Assembly: GCF_000306255.2 (NCBI RefSeq)
Contig: NZ_AKWY02000024.1
Coordinates: forward strand, 74,501 to 138,500
Length of the DNA stretch: 64,000 nt
Source of the DNA: Leptospira noguchii serovar Panama str. CZ214
Lineage (GTDB): Bacteria; Spirochaetota; Leptospiria; Leptospirales; Leptospiraceae
Direction of reading: 5' to 3'
Position 1 is the first letter of the stretch; each line of letters opens with the position of its first letter. Positions 32,044-49,415 of this stretch are shown piece by piece. The notes beneath the pieces were generated by a model, which was not told where the DNA came from, made no database searches, and worked only from the letters and a program-made list of their open reading frames with translations. The position numbers were made by a program, and so were the translations under genes.

Positions 32044-32984
32044 GAAAACTCCCGTTATTATTGAAAACTACATAATAGGTCGCCTTGATTTGCAGGAAAA
32101 ATCATCGCCTATAAGTGAAATTCTCTACGACTTATGATGCAGCCTGTCTTTCAAAAAGCGTTTCGTGAGGGACTACATTGAAGTTTTAAAATCTATTGTC
32201 AAAATAAATTATAAGAATTTCTATAAAATGAATTTTGAATTAGATTTAAGAAACGAAAATCTTATATAAAAATTAGTATTTCATTTTTAAATTTGATAAA
32301 AACAATTCACTATGAGATAAAATATTTTTACGAATAGAGTTGCTGAAAAATGAATCTCCATCTGTTTTTGTTTTATAGAAACGGTAGATTAAAGCAGTTT
32401 TGTTAATCGCCACTATGGAATTTTTAAACAACTCTAATTTCTATATAATATTTAGAACTATTATAATGAAGTACCCAGTATTTTACGCCCGAACAGGACT
32501 TTGTAATAAAAATTTATGGTATTCAGCTGATAGGATGGAATAATAGAAGTAGTATAAACTTTTACATAAATTTCCATTTAGAAGCAGAATTTTGAGCACT
32601 CTATAAGTATATTAACGCGAAAGGGATCGATGTGGGGAACTAAAGCAGAACGTTCTCTCGAACTCAGCGTCTCGCTTCTGGAAACTCAATACATCACTTC
32701 CTATGAGTCGCTCGACAGATCGCGTTAAACTCAGCAGAACGCTCTCTATGGATCGCGTTCTAAATTGAAATCTATGACGATAAGTCGTATAACGTTCCTG
32801 TATACAATTTATTGAGTAGAGCTGGCAGCCGGATTCGCCCAGTTTTCTTACGTTGAACTCACGTTAGTTAGATAATACTGAATAAAACAACTTTCTAAAA
32901 TCCATAAGATAACACGTCCAACTTTGATAAAACTCTAACTAAAAACGTTTCTTTTTTCAAAGGATCATTTGTTTTTGGAATCCA
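32044..32984. repeat. Repeat-rich spacer before the glycerate kinase gene
   Basis: In 941 bp no gene is visible. It holds a small inverted-repeat element (32335-32436), a stretch near 32480-32530 with ATTTATGGTATTCAGC resembling 4500 and 12800, and a long repeat at 32619-32870 that starts GAAAGGGATCGATG and ends in an IS-end copy (32847-32866). The same long repeat occurs at 47327-47505. Confidence 0.7.
32335..32436. repeat. Small inverted-repeat (MITE-like) element, copy 3
   Basis: The best preserved copy: TAGAGTTGCTGAAAAATG at the left and TTTTTAAACAACTCTA at the right, 102 bp overall. A TA at each outer end would fit a TA target duplication but could equally be part of the repeat. The core has CCATCTGTTTTTGTTTTATA then AGAAACGGTAG. 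Confidence 0.62.
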
Positions 32985-34328
32985 ATGCCACATCTTTCTT
33001 TTTTAAATGGCGAAAAAGTAGATATTCATTCTGCTCAATCGATCTTATTTCATTTAGGTGGAATTGCGATCCGAAACTCTTTGCCCGGACCTTCCGTTCG
33101 TAAGTTTTTATTAGAACAAAAACCAAAAGGAAGAATTCTACTACTTTCTGTAGGAAAGGCGGCAGAAGAAATGGCTAGTGTCGCTTATGAAATCCTACAA
33201 TCTCAGATTTTCGGAGGAATCATTCTCACAAAATACGGATATACTTCTGGAAAAAAATTTCCACCTTTGGAAATTTTAGAAGCGGGTCATCCAATTCCAG
33301 ATACAAACAGCATACTTGGTGGAAAAAAAATCATAGAACTCTGCTCTAATTTACAAGAAGACGACACCGTTTTAGTACTTCTTTCCGGAGGTGGTTCCTC
33401 TTTAATGGAAATTCCCGAGCCCGGTCTCAATTTGGAAGATATAGTCGCCTGGAACTCTAAACTTCTTTCCTGCGGAGCAGATATCCAAGAAATCAATTCC
33501 ATAAGAACACTTTTATCTTCTCTCAAAGGAGGAGGGTTACTTACAAACATTCTTCCTTCAAAATCGATCACTTTAGTCCTATCGGACGTAATTGGAGACG
33601 ACCTTTCTAAAGTAGCTTCTGGACCCACAATTCCTTCTAAAATCGAAAAAGATTCTATTTTAAGAATATTCAAACAATATGATTTACTCTTAGATCCTAA
33701 GTTTGAAGCCGTTCTAAACAAAAAAACGGAACGATTTGTAAAAAATTCAAATCAAAAAACCAAATCCAAAATTTTTTCAGTAGAATACAAGATCGATCCC
33801 AACAGAAATTCCGTTCATTGTATCGGAAACATAACCCAAGCGCTCGACGCCGTTCAAAAAGAATGTATAAATTTGAATATTCCAGTTCTATTACTGACCT
33901 CTTCTTTGAATTGCGAAGCAAAAGAAGCTGGTTTCTTTTTAGGAGAAATTGCAAAGGAGAATCTGAAAAATAAAAATTTTCCCCTCTTAATTCTTTGCGG
34001 AGGAGAAACTACGGTGACTCATGATGGTTCTGGCAAAGGAGGAAGAAATCAAGAATTAGCACTCTCTTTTTCCAAACGAATCTCCGGTTGCCAAAGAATC
34101 ACTTTATTTTCTCTCGCAACGGATGGAAGCGACGGTCCCACCGACGCAGCGGGGGCGATCGTAGACGGAACCACTTGGAAAAAAATTTATAGGACCAACG
34201 ACGCCAACCTGGCTCTTAAAACGCATAATTCCTACGAAGTTTTAAATCGAGTCAATTCTTTGGTTTTTACGGGCGCTACTGGAACCAACGTAAATGATAT
34301 TCAATTTTTATTGATTACTAAGTTTTAA
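32985..34328 (+). CDS. Glycerate 2-kinase (MOFRL/GckA family)
   Basis: ATP-dependent kinase of the MOFRL family that makes 2-phosphoglycerate from glycerate. The 447 residues have the N-terminal DUF4147 part with LLSVGKAAEEMA and VLLSGGGSSLMEIP, and the C-terminal MOFRL part with LILCGGETTVT, GKGGRNQELALSF and LATDGSDGPTDAAGA. The protein length is normal for the family. It stands alone, with repeats upstream. Confidence 0.88.
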   Translation: MPHLSFLNGEKVDIHSAQSILFHLGGIAIRNSLPGPSVRKFLLEQKPKGRILLLSVGKAAEEMASVAYEILQSQIFGGIILTKYGYTSGKKFPPLEILEAGHPIPDTNSILGGKKIIELCSNLQEDDTVLVLLSGGGSSLMEIPEPGLNLEDIVAWNSKLLSCGADIQEINSIRTLLSSLKGGGLLTNILPSKSITLVLSDVIGDDLSKVASGPTIPSKIEKDSILRIFKQYDLLLDPKFEAVLNKKTERFVKNSNQKTKSKIFSVEYKIDPNRNSVHCIGNITQALDAVQKECINLNIPVLLLTSSLNCEAKEAGFFLGEIAKENLKNKNFPLLILCGGETTVTHDGSGKGGRNQELALSFSKRISGCQRITLFSLATDGSDGPTDAAGAIVDGTTWKKIYRTNDANLALKTHNSYEVLNRVNSLVFTGATGTNVNDIQFLLITKF

Positions 34329-34504
34329 AAAATTTTTCCTACTCAATCGTAGAATTTCTGACTCCTGGGCTCTCGAAGCAGAATATTTTTCAATGAAAAA
34401 AATCTTTTGTAAAAAATAAAATAATAAACTCTGTATATTCAATTTTTTTAAAATTTAAAAAAAACCTTAACTTAAAAATAAATCTACAGCTAAATGAAAA
34501 AAAA

Positions 34505-35497
<993 letters not shown>

Positions 35498-35568
35498 CTC
35501 GAATTTTCTCCTCGGTTTTTTACAACGGGCAGCACCAGACTAAGAAGGAATATAAAAGTCCCTTTAAT

Positions 35569-35613
<45 letters not shown>

Positions 35614-35630
35614 TAAGTCTAAAAAATAAG

Positions 35631-36002
35631 ATGAAAGCAAAACGTTGCACAGCCTTTTTAGGTATGATCGGTTTGACCTCTGCTTTAATTTGTTTTACAG
35701 TGATGCTTTCCGGAAATTCTTGTCCCGCGTTCAACCAGACAATTGAAACTAATTGTCATCCATCCCAAAAAACGGATGACCAAACCTCTCCTACTTGTTC
35801 TTCTTGTAATTTACTCTTTTCTGCGGAACATTCTAAAGCTCCAGAATTGTACAGAAATTATTTCTCTGTTCTTACAGTTTTTCAGAACCCTTTTCATTTT
35901 GCATCTTTGATTTTTCATTTTTCAAAGACGGGTAAAAATTCAAATTTAAACGCGCAAAAGTTCGTCAGTCAATCCATTTCTTCCATCAGATTATTGATCT
36001 GA
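35631..36002 (+). CDS. Small exported cysteine-containing protein, copper-operon associated
   Basis: A 123-residue protein with an N-terminal hydrophobic segment (about 8-30) that would act as signal peptide or anchor. The exported part has [16 protein letters not shown] and a [13 protein letters not shown] motif, so four to five cysteines and nearby histidines could bind metal. I do not recognise a named family; it resembles small DUF2946-like proteins of copper clusters in layout. It lies 52 bp before the Csp1-like gene on the same strand. No strong ribosome site precedes the ATG. Confidence 0.6.
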   Translation: MKAKRCTAFLGMIGLTSALICFTVMLSGNSCPAFNQTIETNCHPSQKTDDQTSPTCSSCNLLFSAEHSKAPELYRNYFSVLTVFQNPFHFASLIFHFSKTGKNSNLNAQKFVSQSISSIRLLI

Positions 36003-36030
36003 TACAAATTCTCTTCTAAAATCATTTTAC

Positions 36031-36513
<483 letters not shown>

Positions 36514-36527
36514 ACAGGAGAAACAGA

Positions 36528-36959
36528 ATGAAACAGAAAATTATAATATTCTACTTTTTTGGTTTTATTTTAGTAGGTTTGTCGGAGGCAAAATCTATCC
36601 TTCCCACAAGACCCGCAATTTTGTCTGAGTTAAATCGGATCCACCAATCTTTTTTTAATGGGCAAGAAGTAATCGTGGAACCGCTGATCGCCTCATTACA
36701 ACAGGAAACGGCTAGAGATTCTTCTCTTTCTCCTGCTCTCAAAGCGGCGAAAAAACTCAAAAACGCATCGGATGAAAAAACCAAACTAGATGCCTATTCC
36801 GAACTTTCAGAAGCACTTAAAGAATACATTCAAAAAGATAAATCTGCAGGATTTCACGTATTCTATTGTCCCATGGTAAAAAAGAAATGGATCGCTTCCG
36901 GAGATAAGGTCCAAAATCCTTATGATCCTACTATGAAAGATTGCGGAAAAAAAATATAA
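36528..36959 (+). CDS. DUF3347 metal-associated exported protein
   Basis: The ATG at 36528, with AGGAG seven bases upstream, gives 143 residues; longer upstream frames overlap the Csp1-like gene needlessly. Residues 1-21 form a signal peptide ([17 protein letters not shown]). The C-terminus [20 protein letters not shown] followed by [11 protein letters not shown] is the hallmark of DUF3347, a domain found with CusB-type copper/silver efflux adaptors; Cys, Met and His residues there are likely ligands. It closes the trio, and a strong hairpin follows. Confidence 0.82.
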   Translation: MKQKIIIFYFFGFILVGLSEAKSILPTRPAILSELNRIHQSFFNGQEVIVEPLIASLQQETARDSSLSPALKAAKKLKNASDEKTKLDAYSELSEALKEYIQKDKSAGFHVFYCPMVKKKWIASGDKVQNPYDPTMKDCGKKI

Positions 36960-36982
36960 ACGAGAACCGTTTTTAAAAAACT

Positions 36983-37025
36983 TTTAGATCCCGCGATCTC
37001 AACTGAGGTTCGGGATCTAAATTTT
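36983..37025 (+). terminator. Terminator hairpin after the copper trio
   Basis: TTTAGATCCCG (36983-36993) and CGGGATCTAAA (37011-37021) pair perfectly over 11 bp around a 17-base loop, and TTTT follows. It begins 24 bp after the DUF3347 stop. Confidence 0.75.
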
Positions 37026-37304
37026 GAAACGAACTAACAATTGATTCGTCAATTTGTGTTACTTAGAATTAAAACAAAAATTTATAGTACTAAAAATTAG
37101 GAATCTCTATAAAATAGTTTTTCCATTTTTGTAAAGGCCGTAATTATGCAAAAATTGGATTGGATGGTTATTCTTTTTGGGTTTTATAGAAATTTCTAAA
37201 ATTGGCCCGTGTTATTATTATCAAGTCGTATAAAAATGGTGCTTAATTTAACAATAGTTTTACGAAAATACAAAACTCTTACAAATTGATAACTATTCCG
37301 AAAT
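37022..37304. other. Short spacer with a dispersed repeat
   Basis: The stretch around 37098-37170 (CTCTATAAAATAGTTTTTCC, then GGCCGTAATTATGCAAAAAT) is similar to 40150-40225 and, in the other orientation, to about 11025-11070. No gene or other signal was seen. Confidence 0.45.
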
Positions 37305-38756
<1,452 letters not shown>

Positions 38757-38778
38757 AAGAATGAAACTCTCTACCTAT

Positions 38779-39816
38779 TCATTGTTCTAAAATAAATTCT
38801 CGAGGAAAACGTATGATTACTCCGAAACCGGAAGTACGATCGGTTTGTATTTCCAGGTCTCCTCCGTGAAGTTCAACAATCCTTTTGCAAAAAAAAAGTC
38901 CTGTTCCAGATCCGGAAAGTTCTTCCGATGAGTGAAACGTTTTGAATAAATCTATAAAATAATTTTCTTCCAATTGATTAACACCGATTCCGTTATCTAT
39001 AACTTGAATTAGGTGAAACTGAGGCTTTAAATCGTAAGCAATACAAACTTTACACGCCGTGTTTTTATTTCTGAACCGGATAGAATTTGTAATTAAGTTT
39101 AAAAAAAGTTCTTTGAGAAGAGATCCATTTCCTAAAATATCCGGAAACTCTCCTTTGACCTCAACGTGTAGATCAGCCTTGATTAGATTTTCATGAAGTA
39201 ATGTAATACTTTCCTCTAAAATCTTTTGAAGGGAAACAGTTTTAAATATATTTCTTTCTTTTTCGATTTTTAAAAATAAAAGCAAAGCGTTTATCCGCTC
39301 CCAAAGGCGTTGGGAAGATTGGATACTAAACCACAAAAACTCTTTACCTTTTTCATTCAAAGAGTTTGAATATTTTTCGTATAAAAGATTTAAAAAAGTA
39401 TTCTGATTTCGTATTGGTTCTTGTAAATCATGATACATCCTGGAAACAATAGCCGCAATTTCCATTTCTTTCGTTTTAATTTTTAAATCTGAAATTTCCA
39501 AAAAAAGAAACTCACTTTCCTCGGATTTTTGTTTAGTCATAGAACCTTGGAAATCTACTTTTTCTTTAAAAGAATTTAAAAGCTGTTCTTCAAAAAAGAT
39601 TGTTCGATTGAATTCACAATTCTTAAATCTTTTGAATAAAGATGAATTTTGAAAGGATAGTATCTGATCTAATCTTTGATTTATTAACTCCTGAGTTTCA
39701 GAAGGAAAGCAAACTTTTACAAAAGAGGAATTGCAACTTATAATACGCAAATCATGGTCTAAAATGGCGACTGGGGCCCTTAAATGAGACAAAATCTGGC
39801 ATTCAATCATTTCCAA
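38779..39816 (-). CDS. PAS-type sensor histidine kinase
   Basis: A 345-residue soluble kinase. The N-terminus (1-110) looks like a divergent PAS ([20 protein letters not shown]). The dimerisation helix has the phospho-histidine in [13 protein letters not shown]. ATPase motifs follow: [17 protein letters not shown] and [18 protein letters not shown]. The architecture resembles bacteriophytochrome-like and Hik-type kinases that pass phosphate to free receivers. It is first in a two-gene unit with the REC-PAS-HisKA_2 kinase. Confidence 0.85.
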   Translation of the reverse strand: MEMIECQILSHLRAPVAILDHDLRIISCNSSFVKVCFPSETQELINQRLDQILSFQNSSLFKRFKNCEFNRTIFFEEQLLNSFKEKVDFQGSMTKQKSEESEFLFLEISDLKIKTKEMEIAAIVSRMYHDLQEPIRNQNTFLNLLYEKYSNSLNEKGKEFLWFSIQSSQRLWERINALLLFLKIEKERNIFKTVSLQKILEESITLLHENLIKADLHVEVKGEFPDILGNGSLLKELFLNLITNSIRFRNKNTACKVCIAYDLKPQFHLIQVIDNGIGVNQLEENYFIDLFKTFHSSEELSGSGTGLFFCKRIVELHGGDLEIQTDRTSGFGVIIRFPREFILEQ

Positions 39817-40543
39817 TGATCCCTGGTATACCTTGAAAAAGTCTCATATAAGATTCTCAAAAACGAACTCTTTAAATTTTAGTAGAATAAGTGCTGATCT
39901 AGATTTTTTGGCCTACTTTTATTATCGTAAAAAAAGTAGTTATCTCAATAAAAATGTCAATCTTGGTTTTATTTTTTTACGAATTTCAGAATATTCTTTT
40001 TTTCGAATTTATATTCCTTTAATTTTCTCTATTCTATAACTCGCTTACTTTTAATTTTCGGCGGATGTTTTTGTCCCATTCCAATGTGTTTTTGTTATTA
40101 AAAGTCCATGACAAAATGATACGTTTGAATTTCAAAAATTCTTACGTATTTAAGAGCCCTATAAAATAAATTTTTATTGAATAACAACCGCAAAACGGTG
40201 ATTTTATGCAGAAATTGGATTTTATACAAATTCACTATCACTGATCCAATCTTACGACAAATTCGATACAAGAGATTTATTTTATAAAATCTGATTTTTC
40301 CGTGAAAATAAAATGTTGGAACTCATACATTTAGAAAATTATATCTAGTTTTCTTACACCAAATTCGCATTAATCTAAAGTATCCCCAATTAAGACAAAC
40401 CAACCGTTTAAGGCTAGTTTTGAAATACTCTTACCAAGTAATTCGTAAAACCTAAAAATGTGGGAACTCATACCATTTTAAAAACAGAATTCTAAAACAA
40501 CTTTCTATGGTCCCTCAAAGAACAATTCAGTGAAGATCAAAGT
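39817..40543. repeat. 727-bp gene-free spacer with repeats
   Basis: A 68-codon plus-strand frame at 39833 has no ribosome site and phenylalanine/tyrosine-rich, shadow-like composition, so it is not called. Repeat pieces: 40150-40225 (shared with 37098-37170), hairpin motifs near 40314 and 40457 with ACTCATAC right arms, and an IS-end copy at 40353-40373. Confidence 0.6.
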
Positions 40544-41002
40544 TTAAGGAGAAACCGTAACTGTTTCTATAATCACCGATTTTGTAGGCTTGTCTTGAAA
40601 TCCTGTTTCCGTTTCTGAAATCGTTTCTACGATATCCATTCCTTCCACAACCCTTCCAAAGACAGCGTGTTTATTATCTAAATAAAAATTATCTCTTACA
40701 TTGATAAAAAACTGAGATCCACCCGTATTCGGTCCTGCATTTGCCATCGAAAGAGTAAATTTTTCGTTCTTCAAATCCTTATGAAATTCGTCTTGGATTT
40801 TATAACCAGGCCCGCCCGTTCCATTTCCAATAGGACAACCACCCTGAATCATAAAATTTTTAATAACTCTATGGAATGTAAGACCATTGTAAAATCCATC
40901 TTTGGCCAATTTGATAAAATTCCCCGCAGTAATGGGAGCCTTTTCCTCATCCAAATAAACCGAAAAGTTTCCAAAATTTGTTTTAAATATTGCAGTCGAC
41001 AT
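40544..41002 (-). CDS. Cyclophilin-type peptidyl-prolyl isomerase
   Basis: A 152-residue cytoplasmic cyclophilin that speeds proline isomerisation in folding. The core motifs are [13 protein letters not shown] (catalytic Arg), [11 protein letters not shown] and [12 protein letters not shown]. No signal peptide is seen. It stands alone with repeats downstream. Confidence 0.93.
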   Translation of the reverse strand: MSTAIFKTNFGNFSVYLDEEKAPITAGNFIKLAKDGFYNGLTFHRVIKNFMIQGGCPIGNGTGGPGYKIQDEFHKDLKNEKFTLSMANAGPNTGGSQFFINVRDNFYLDNKHAVFGRVVEGMDIVETISETETGFQDKPTKSVIIETVTVSP

Positions 41003-41202
41003 TCTCTTCTTCTTTACTCCTCTATTTTAAGAATTTATTTCCACTTTCCGATACTACACTAAGGTAGAAAGCGATTTCTTACGAAAAACGAGCAAAAACG
41101 TAGGAATTAAGTAATTATACTATTTTAAAGAACTTCCGAAAACAAAATAGAATATTCCTCTCGAAGGAAACATTTTTTTCTGGATCTTAAGAGTCTTCAT
41201 TT

Positions 41203-46157
<4,955 letters not shown>

Positions 46158-46168
<11 letters not shown>

Positions 46169-47285
46169 AATTCTTTTATCGTTCATACTATTTTTGATTT
46201 CTTTTTCTATTTTTGGAGAAGACTTTTTAGAATGGAAACCAGTTCCCGAAGCGGGAGGTTATTTAGTTGAAATCAAAGATTCCGGTGGAAGAATCACTAG
46301 AGAAAAAACGAAATCTACTCGTTTCGAAGTGAATTTACCTCCTGGAGTTTACGAACATAGGATCGGTGTTCTCAATAAATTTGGAAGGGTTTCTGTGTTT
46401 ACCGATTGGATTTCTTTTGAAGTGATTCTTTCCAGGGCGCCGTTTATCAATCCAGATTCGAGTACTAAACTTTTAAAAGAAAAGTTAGGATCTTACTTAA
46501 CCGTTACAGGAGACAACTTCACGGAAGCGATGAACGTTACTCTGCTTTTACCTTCGGGGGAAACGATCAAACCGGATTTTGAATTCGTTAGTTCTAAAGA
46601 AATCAAACTCAAAATCGAAAATCTAAATCTCAAAAACGGAAGTTATACACTTTCTTTAGAAAATCCTAGAAATAAAAAAACTGCTAAAAAAGGTTTTTTG
46701 GTCCTTGCAGATTCCGAGGAAGAACTTGCGCAAATTGTTAAACGAAGTGGGCAAGAAAATGAAGTCACGTCTTCGGGAATTCAATGGGGTCCCGCAATTC
46801 AATCTTCAGTTTTGCCCGGTTGGGGACAATCCAATCAAGATAAAAAATACAAACGCTGGGTCTTTCCAATTTTAATTTTAGGAGCGATCGCTTTTTCCGC
46901 AGAACGTTTTTCGGCATACAATTCTAGTTTATCTGCTTTGAATCAGAGTAAAACCTTGAACCAAACTTTCTTTTTGATGAACGACCCTACTCTTATTTCT
47001 TTGGCGGCTTACAATTATATACAAGGACAATCCGATTATTCAAATTCCTCTTCAATTTACAATCAGCTCAATGTTTCTTTAGAAATTATAGCGGTATTAT
47101 ATCTGCTTAACGTACTGGACGCCGCTTTGATCGGATCCTCAAGTTCCGATTCTACAGCGTATCCTTCCGAAGGAAAAGTAATTCCATTTATTAAAACCAG
47201 AAGGTTAGAATCCGTTCAAGCGGAACGTCCTTCCGGAAACTTTTTTCCAAATTCATTTGAATTCGGTATAAAAATTTTTCTATAA
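46158..47285 (+). CDS. Exported DUF5683-type protein with FN3/IPT-like N-terminus
   Basis: A 375-residue protein with a signal peptide (1-20, ending near FGED). The first half is beta-rich: an FN3-like unit ([19 protein letters not shown], to about 90) and an IPT/TIG-like unit (100-185, [20 protein letters not shown]). From about 212 a DUF5683-like motif appears ([19 protein letters not shown]) with two membrane segments. DUF5683 is common in Bacteroidetes and spirochaetes and has no known function. It is the third coupled gene after the cyclase and the FecR protein. Confidence 0.68.
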
Positions 47286-47501
47286 TTTCAGTTAAACAAA
47301 ATATTCTAATTTTATGTAAATAAAGTGAAAGGGATCGATGCGGGGAAACTCAGCGCTTCGTTTCTATTATCGCTTCACAAATCGCGTTTTATTAAAACTA
47401 AAGACGATTATTGCATGATGTTTTCTGCATGTAATTTATTAACCGGAACTGAAAGCCCAGTGTAGCAAGACTCATCTAAATTTTCTTACGTCAAACTCAC
47501 G
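47286..47501. repeat. Convergent spacer with long dispersed repeat
   Basis: From 47327 (GAAAGGGATCGATG) to about 47505 the DNA is similar to 32619-32866, including an AACTCAGCG piece and the terminal CTTACGTCAAACTCACGTTA. The last bases supply the TAA stop of the ABC-F gene (47502-47504). No separate terminator hairpin was recognised. Confidence 0.65.
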
Positions 47502-49373
47502 TTAAATTAGATTTTGAAGTTCTTCCCAGTGTTCTAATTTCAAAGACAAAACGGAATGAATTTTCGTTAGACGATTTCCGACATCAGCCAACTCTTCTGG
47601 TTTTGCGGTTCCGGATTGTAGAATATCCGTAAGACTACGTTCTTCTTTTTCCAACGACGTAATTTCCAATTCCAAAGTTTCCAGCTCTTTTTTTTGGCGA
47701 AAACTCATTCCCTTTTTATTTTTAGAAGTATCTGTTTCCCTTGGTTTAATTTCCAATTCCTTTTTTTCTTTTTGCTTATTTAGATAATTAGTATATTCTA
47801 AATATTCAGAATAATTACCTGGAAATTTTTCTATTATCCCTTCTCCCTGGAAAGTGAAAAGATAATCCACGGTTCGGTCCATAAAGTATCGATCATGAGA
47901 AACTACAAGGACACAACCGTCAAACTCAGCTAAAAATTCTTCCAAAACGGAAAGTGTTTTAATGTCTAAATCGTTCGTCGGCTCGTCTAAAATCAAAAAG
48001 TTAGGATTAGTCATCAAAATAGAAACGAGATAAAGTCTTCTTTTTTCTCCGCCAGATAAATTTTTGATATAACTACCTTGTGATCTAGTATCAAAAAGAA
48101 ATAGTTCCAACATTTCGGCCGCACTTAAAACCCGATCGTCGTTCATTTTGATCGATACACCACATTCCTTTTTGATATATTCGATCACCCTCATATCACC
48201 CAAAAGTTCCTTGGAAATCTGATCGAAATAACCAAAATGTGTATTCATTCCTACACTTACGTCTCCGGAATCAGGTTTTTCCCGGCCTACGATCATATCC
48301 AAAAGAGTAGACTTTCCAACTCCGTTCGGTCCGACAATTCCGATTCGTTCTCCATTTTTAAACGTATAAGAAAAACCATATATAATTGGTTTATGATATT
48401 CTTTTCTAAGATTTTTTAGTTCTAAAATCTTTTTTCCGAGTTTTTTACCGGAAACGGAAAAATCCAAGACGATTTCTTTTCCTGCTTTTTTGCGATTTAA
48501 CACCTCGAGGACCCGGTCGGTCCTGCCCTTTTGTTTAGTTCCTCTCGCCTTGGGTTGTCTGCGAAGCCATTCTAATTCCTTTTTAAGAAACTGCTTTTCT
48601 TTCTGTTCCGTTTTTTCACGGATCACTTCGGCCTCCGCTTTTTTTTCCAGATAAAACCCGAAATTCCCGGGAAACGAATTTAGATTTCCGTTTTCCAATT
48701 CCAAAATACGATCTGTTACTTCTTCCAAAAAATAACGATCATGGGTGACAAGTAAAATCGCTTTTTTAGTTTCAATCAGGTAGTCTTGAAGCCAAAGAAT
48801 CGTTTCCACATCCAGATGATTGGTCGGTTCGTCTAACACAAGAAGATTGGATTCTTCGATTAGCGTTTGAACCAAAACTACTTTTTTAAACATTCCTCCG
48901 GACAAAGAGCCCATCTTTACGTTCAGGTCTAAAATCTCTAATTCCTTTAAAATAGATCGAAACCAAGACTCTAGCTCCCACGCTCCGAGTCTGTCCATTT
49001 CCTGCATCAAACGATTGTATTCTTTTTCAACTTCCGAGTCTCCTAAATCTAAACGCTCACAAATTGACTCGTAAGAACGAATCGTTTCCAAAATGGGACT
49101 TTGACTGGAAAAAATATGTTCTAAGATGGTATGATTTGGATTGAAGGAAGGTGACTGAGACAAAACCGCAATCTTTAGAATTTTATTCCTTAAGATCTGT
49201 CCGCTATCAGGAACTTCCATCCCTGCAAGCATTTTCAAAAGGGTAGTCTTACCGGAACCGTTGATTCCTAAAATTCCTATTTTTTCCCCTTCGTTAATTC
49301 CAAAACTGATTTGATCAAATAAAACCTTAGAACCGATCTCTTTGGAAATCTTATCGACAGAAATTAAATTCAT
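47502..49373 (-). CDS. ABC-F family ATPase (Uup-like)
   Basis: A soluble 623-residue protein with two tandem ABC ATPases and no membrane segment, hence an ABC-F translation-associated factor rather than a transporter. The first has Walker A GINGSGKTTLL, signature LSGGMFKK and Walker B VLDEPTNHLD; the second has GPNGVGKSTLLD, LSGGEKRR and LILDEPTNDLD. The linker (about 235-310) is basic and a charged coiled-coil (555-620) forms the C-terminus, a Uup-like arrangement. The stop codon lies within the dispersed repeat end. Confidence 0.93.
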   Translation of the reverse strand: MNLISVDKISKEIGSKVLFDQISFGINEGEKIGILGINGSGKTTLLKMLAGMEVPDSGQILRNKILKIAVLSQSPSFNPNHTILEHIFSSQSPILETIRSYESICERLDLGDSEVEKEYNRLMQEMDRLGAWELESWFRSILKELEILDLNVKMGSLSGGMFKKVVLVQTLIEESNLLVLDEPTNHLDVETILWLQDYLIETKKAILLVTHDRYFLEEVTDRILELENGNLNSFPGNFGFYLEKKAEAEVIREKTEQKEKQFLKKELEWLRRQPKARGTKQKGRTDRVLEVLNRKKAGKEIVLDFSVSGKKLGKKILELKNLRKEYHKPIIYGFSYTFKNGERIGIVGPNGVGKSTLLDMIVGREKPDSGDVSVGMNTHFGYFDQISKELLGDMRVIEYIKKECGVSIKMNDDRVLSAAEMLELFLFDTRSQGSYIKNLSGGEKRRLYLVSILMTNPNFLILDEPTNDLDIKTLSVLEEFLAEFDGCVLVVSHDRYFMDRTVDYLFTFQGEGIIEKFPGNYSEYLEYTNYLNKQKEKKELEIKPRETDTSKNKKGMSFRQKKELETLELEITSLEKEERSLTDILQSGTAKPEELADVGNRLTKIHSVLSLKLEHWEELQNLI

Positions 49374-49415
49374 AGGATGAATACTTCAGATTTCAAAGCA
49401 CAAGGACAAGTGTTT

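Noticed and set aside
33287..33721. 144-codon minus-strand frame inside the glycerate kinase gene
   Set aside because: Antisense shadow of a well-conserved enzyme gene.
39833..40039. 68-codon plus-strand frame after the kinase gene
   Set aside because: Phe/Tyr-rich composition, no ribosome site, and immediately antisense to the kinase 5' region.
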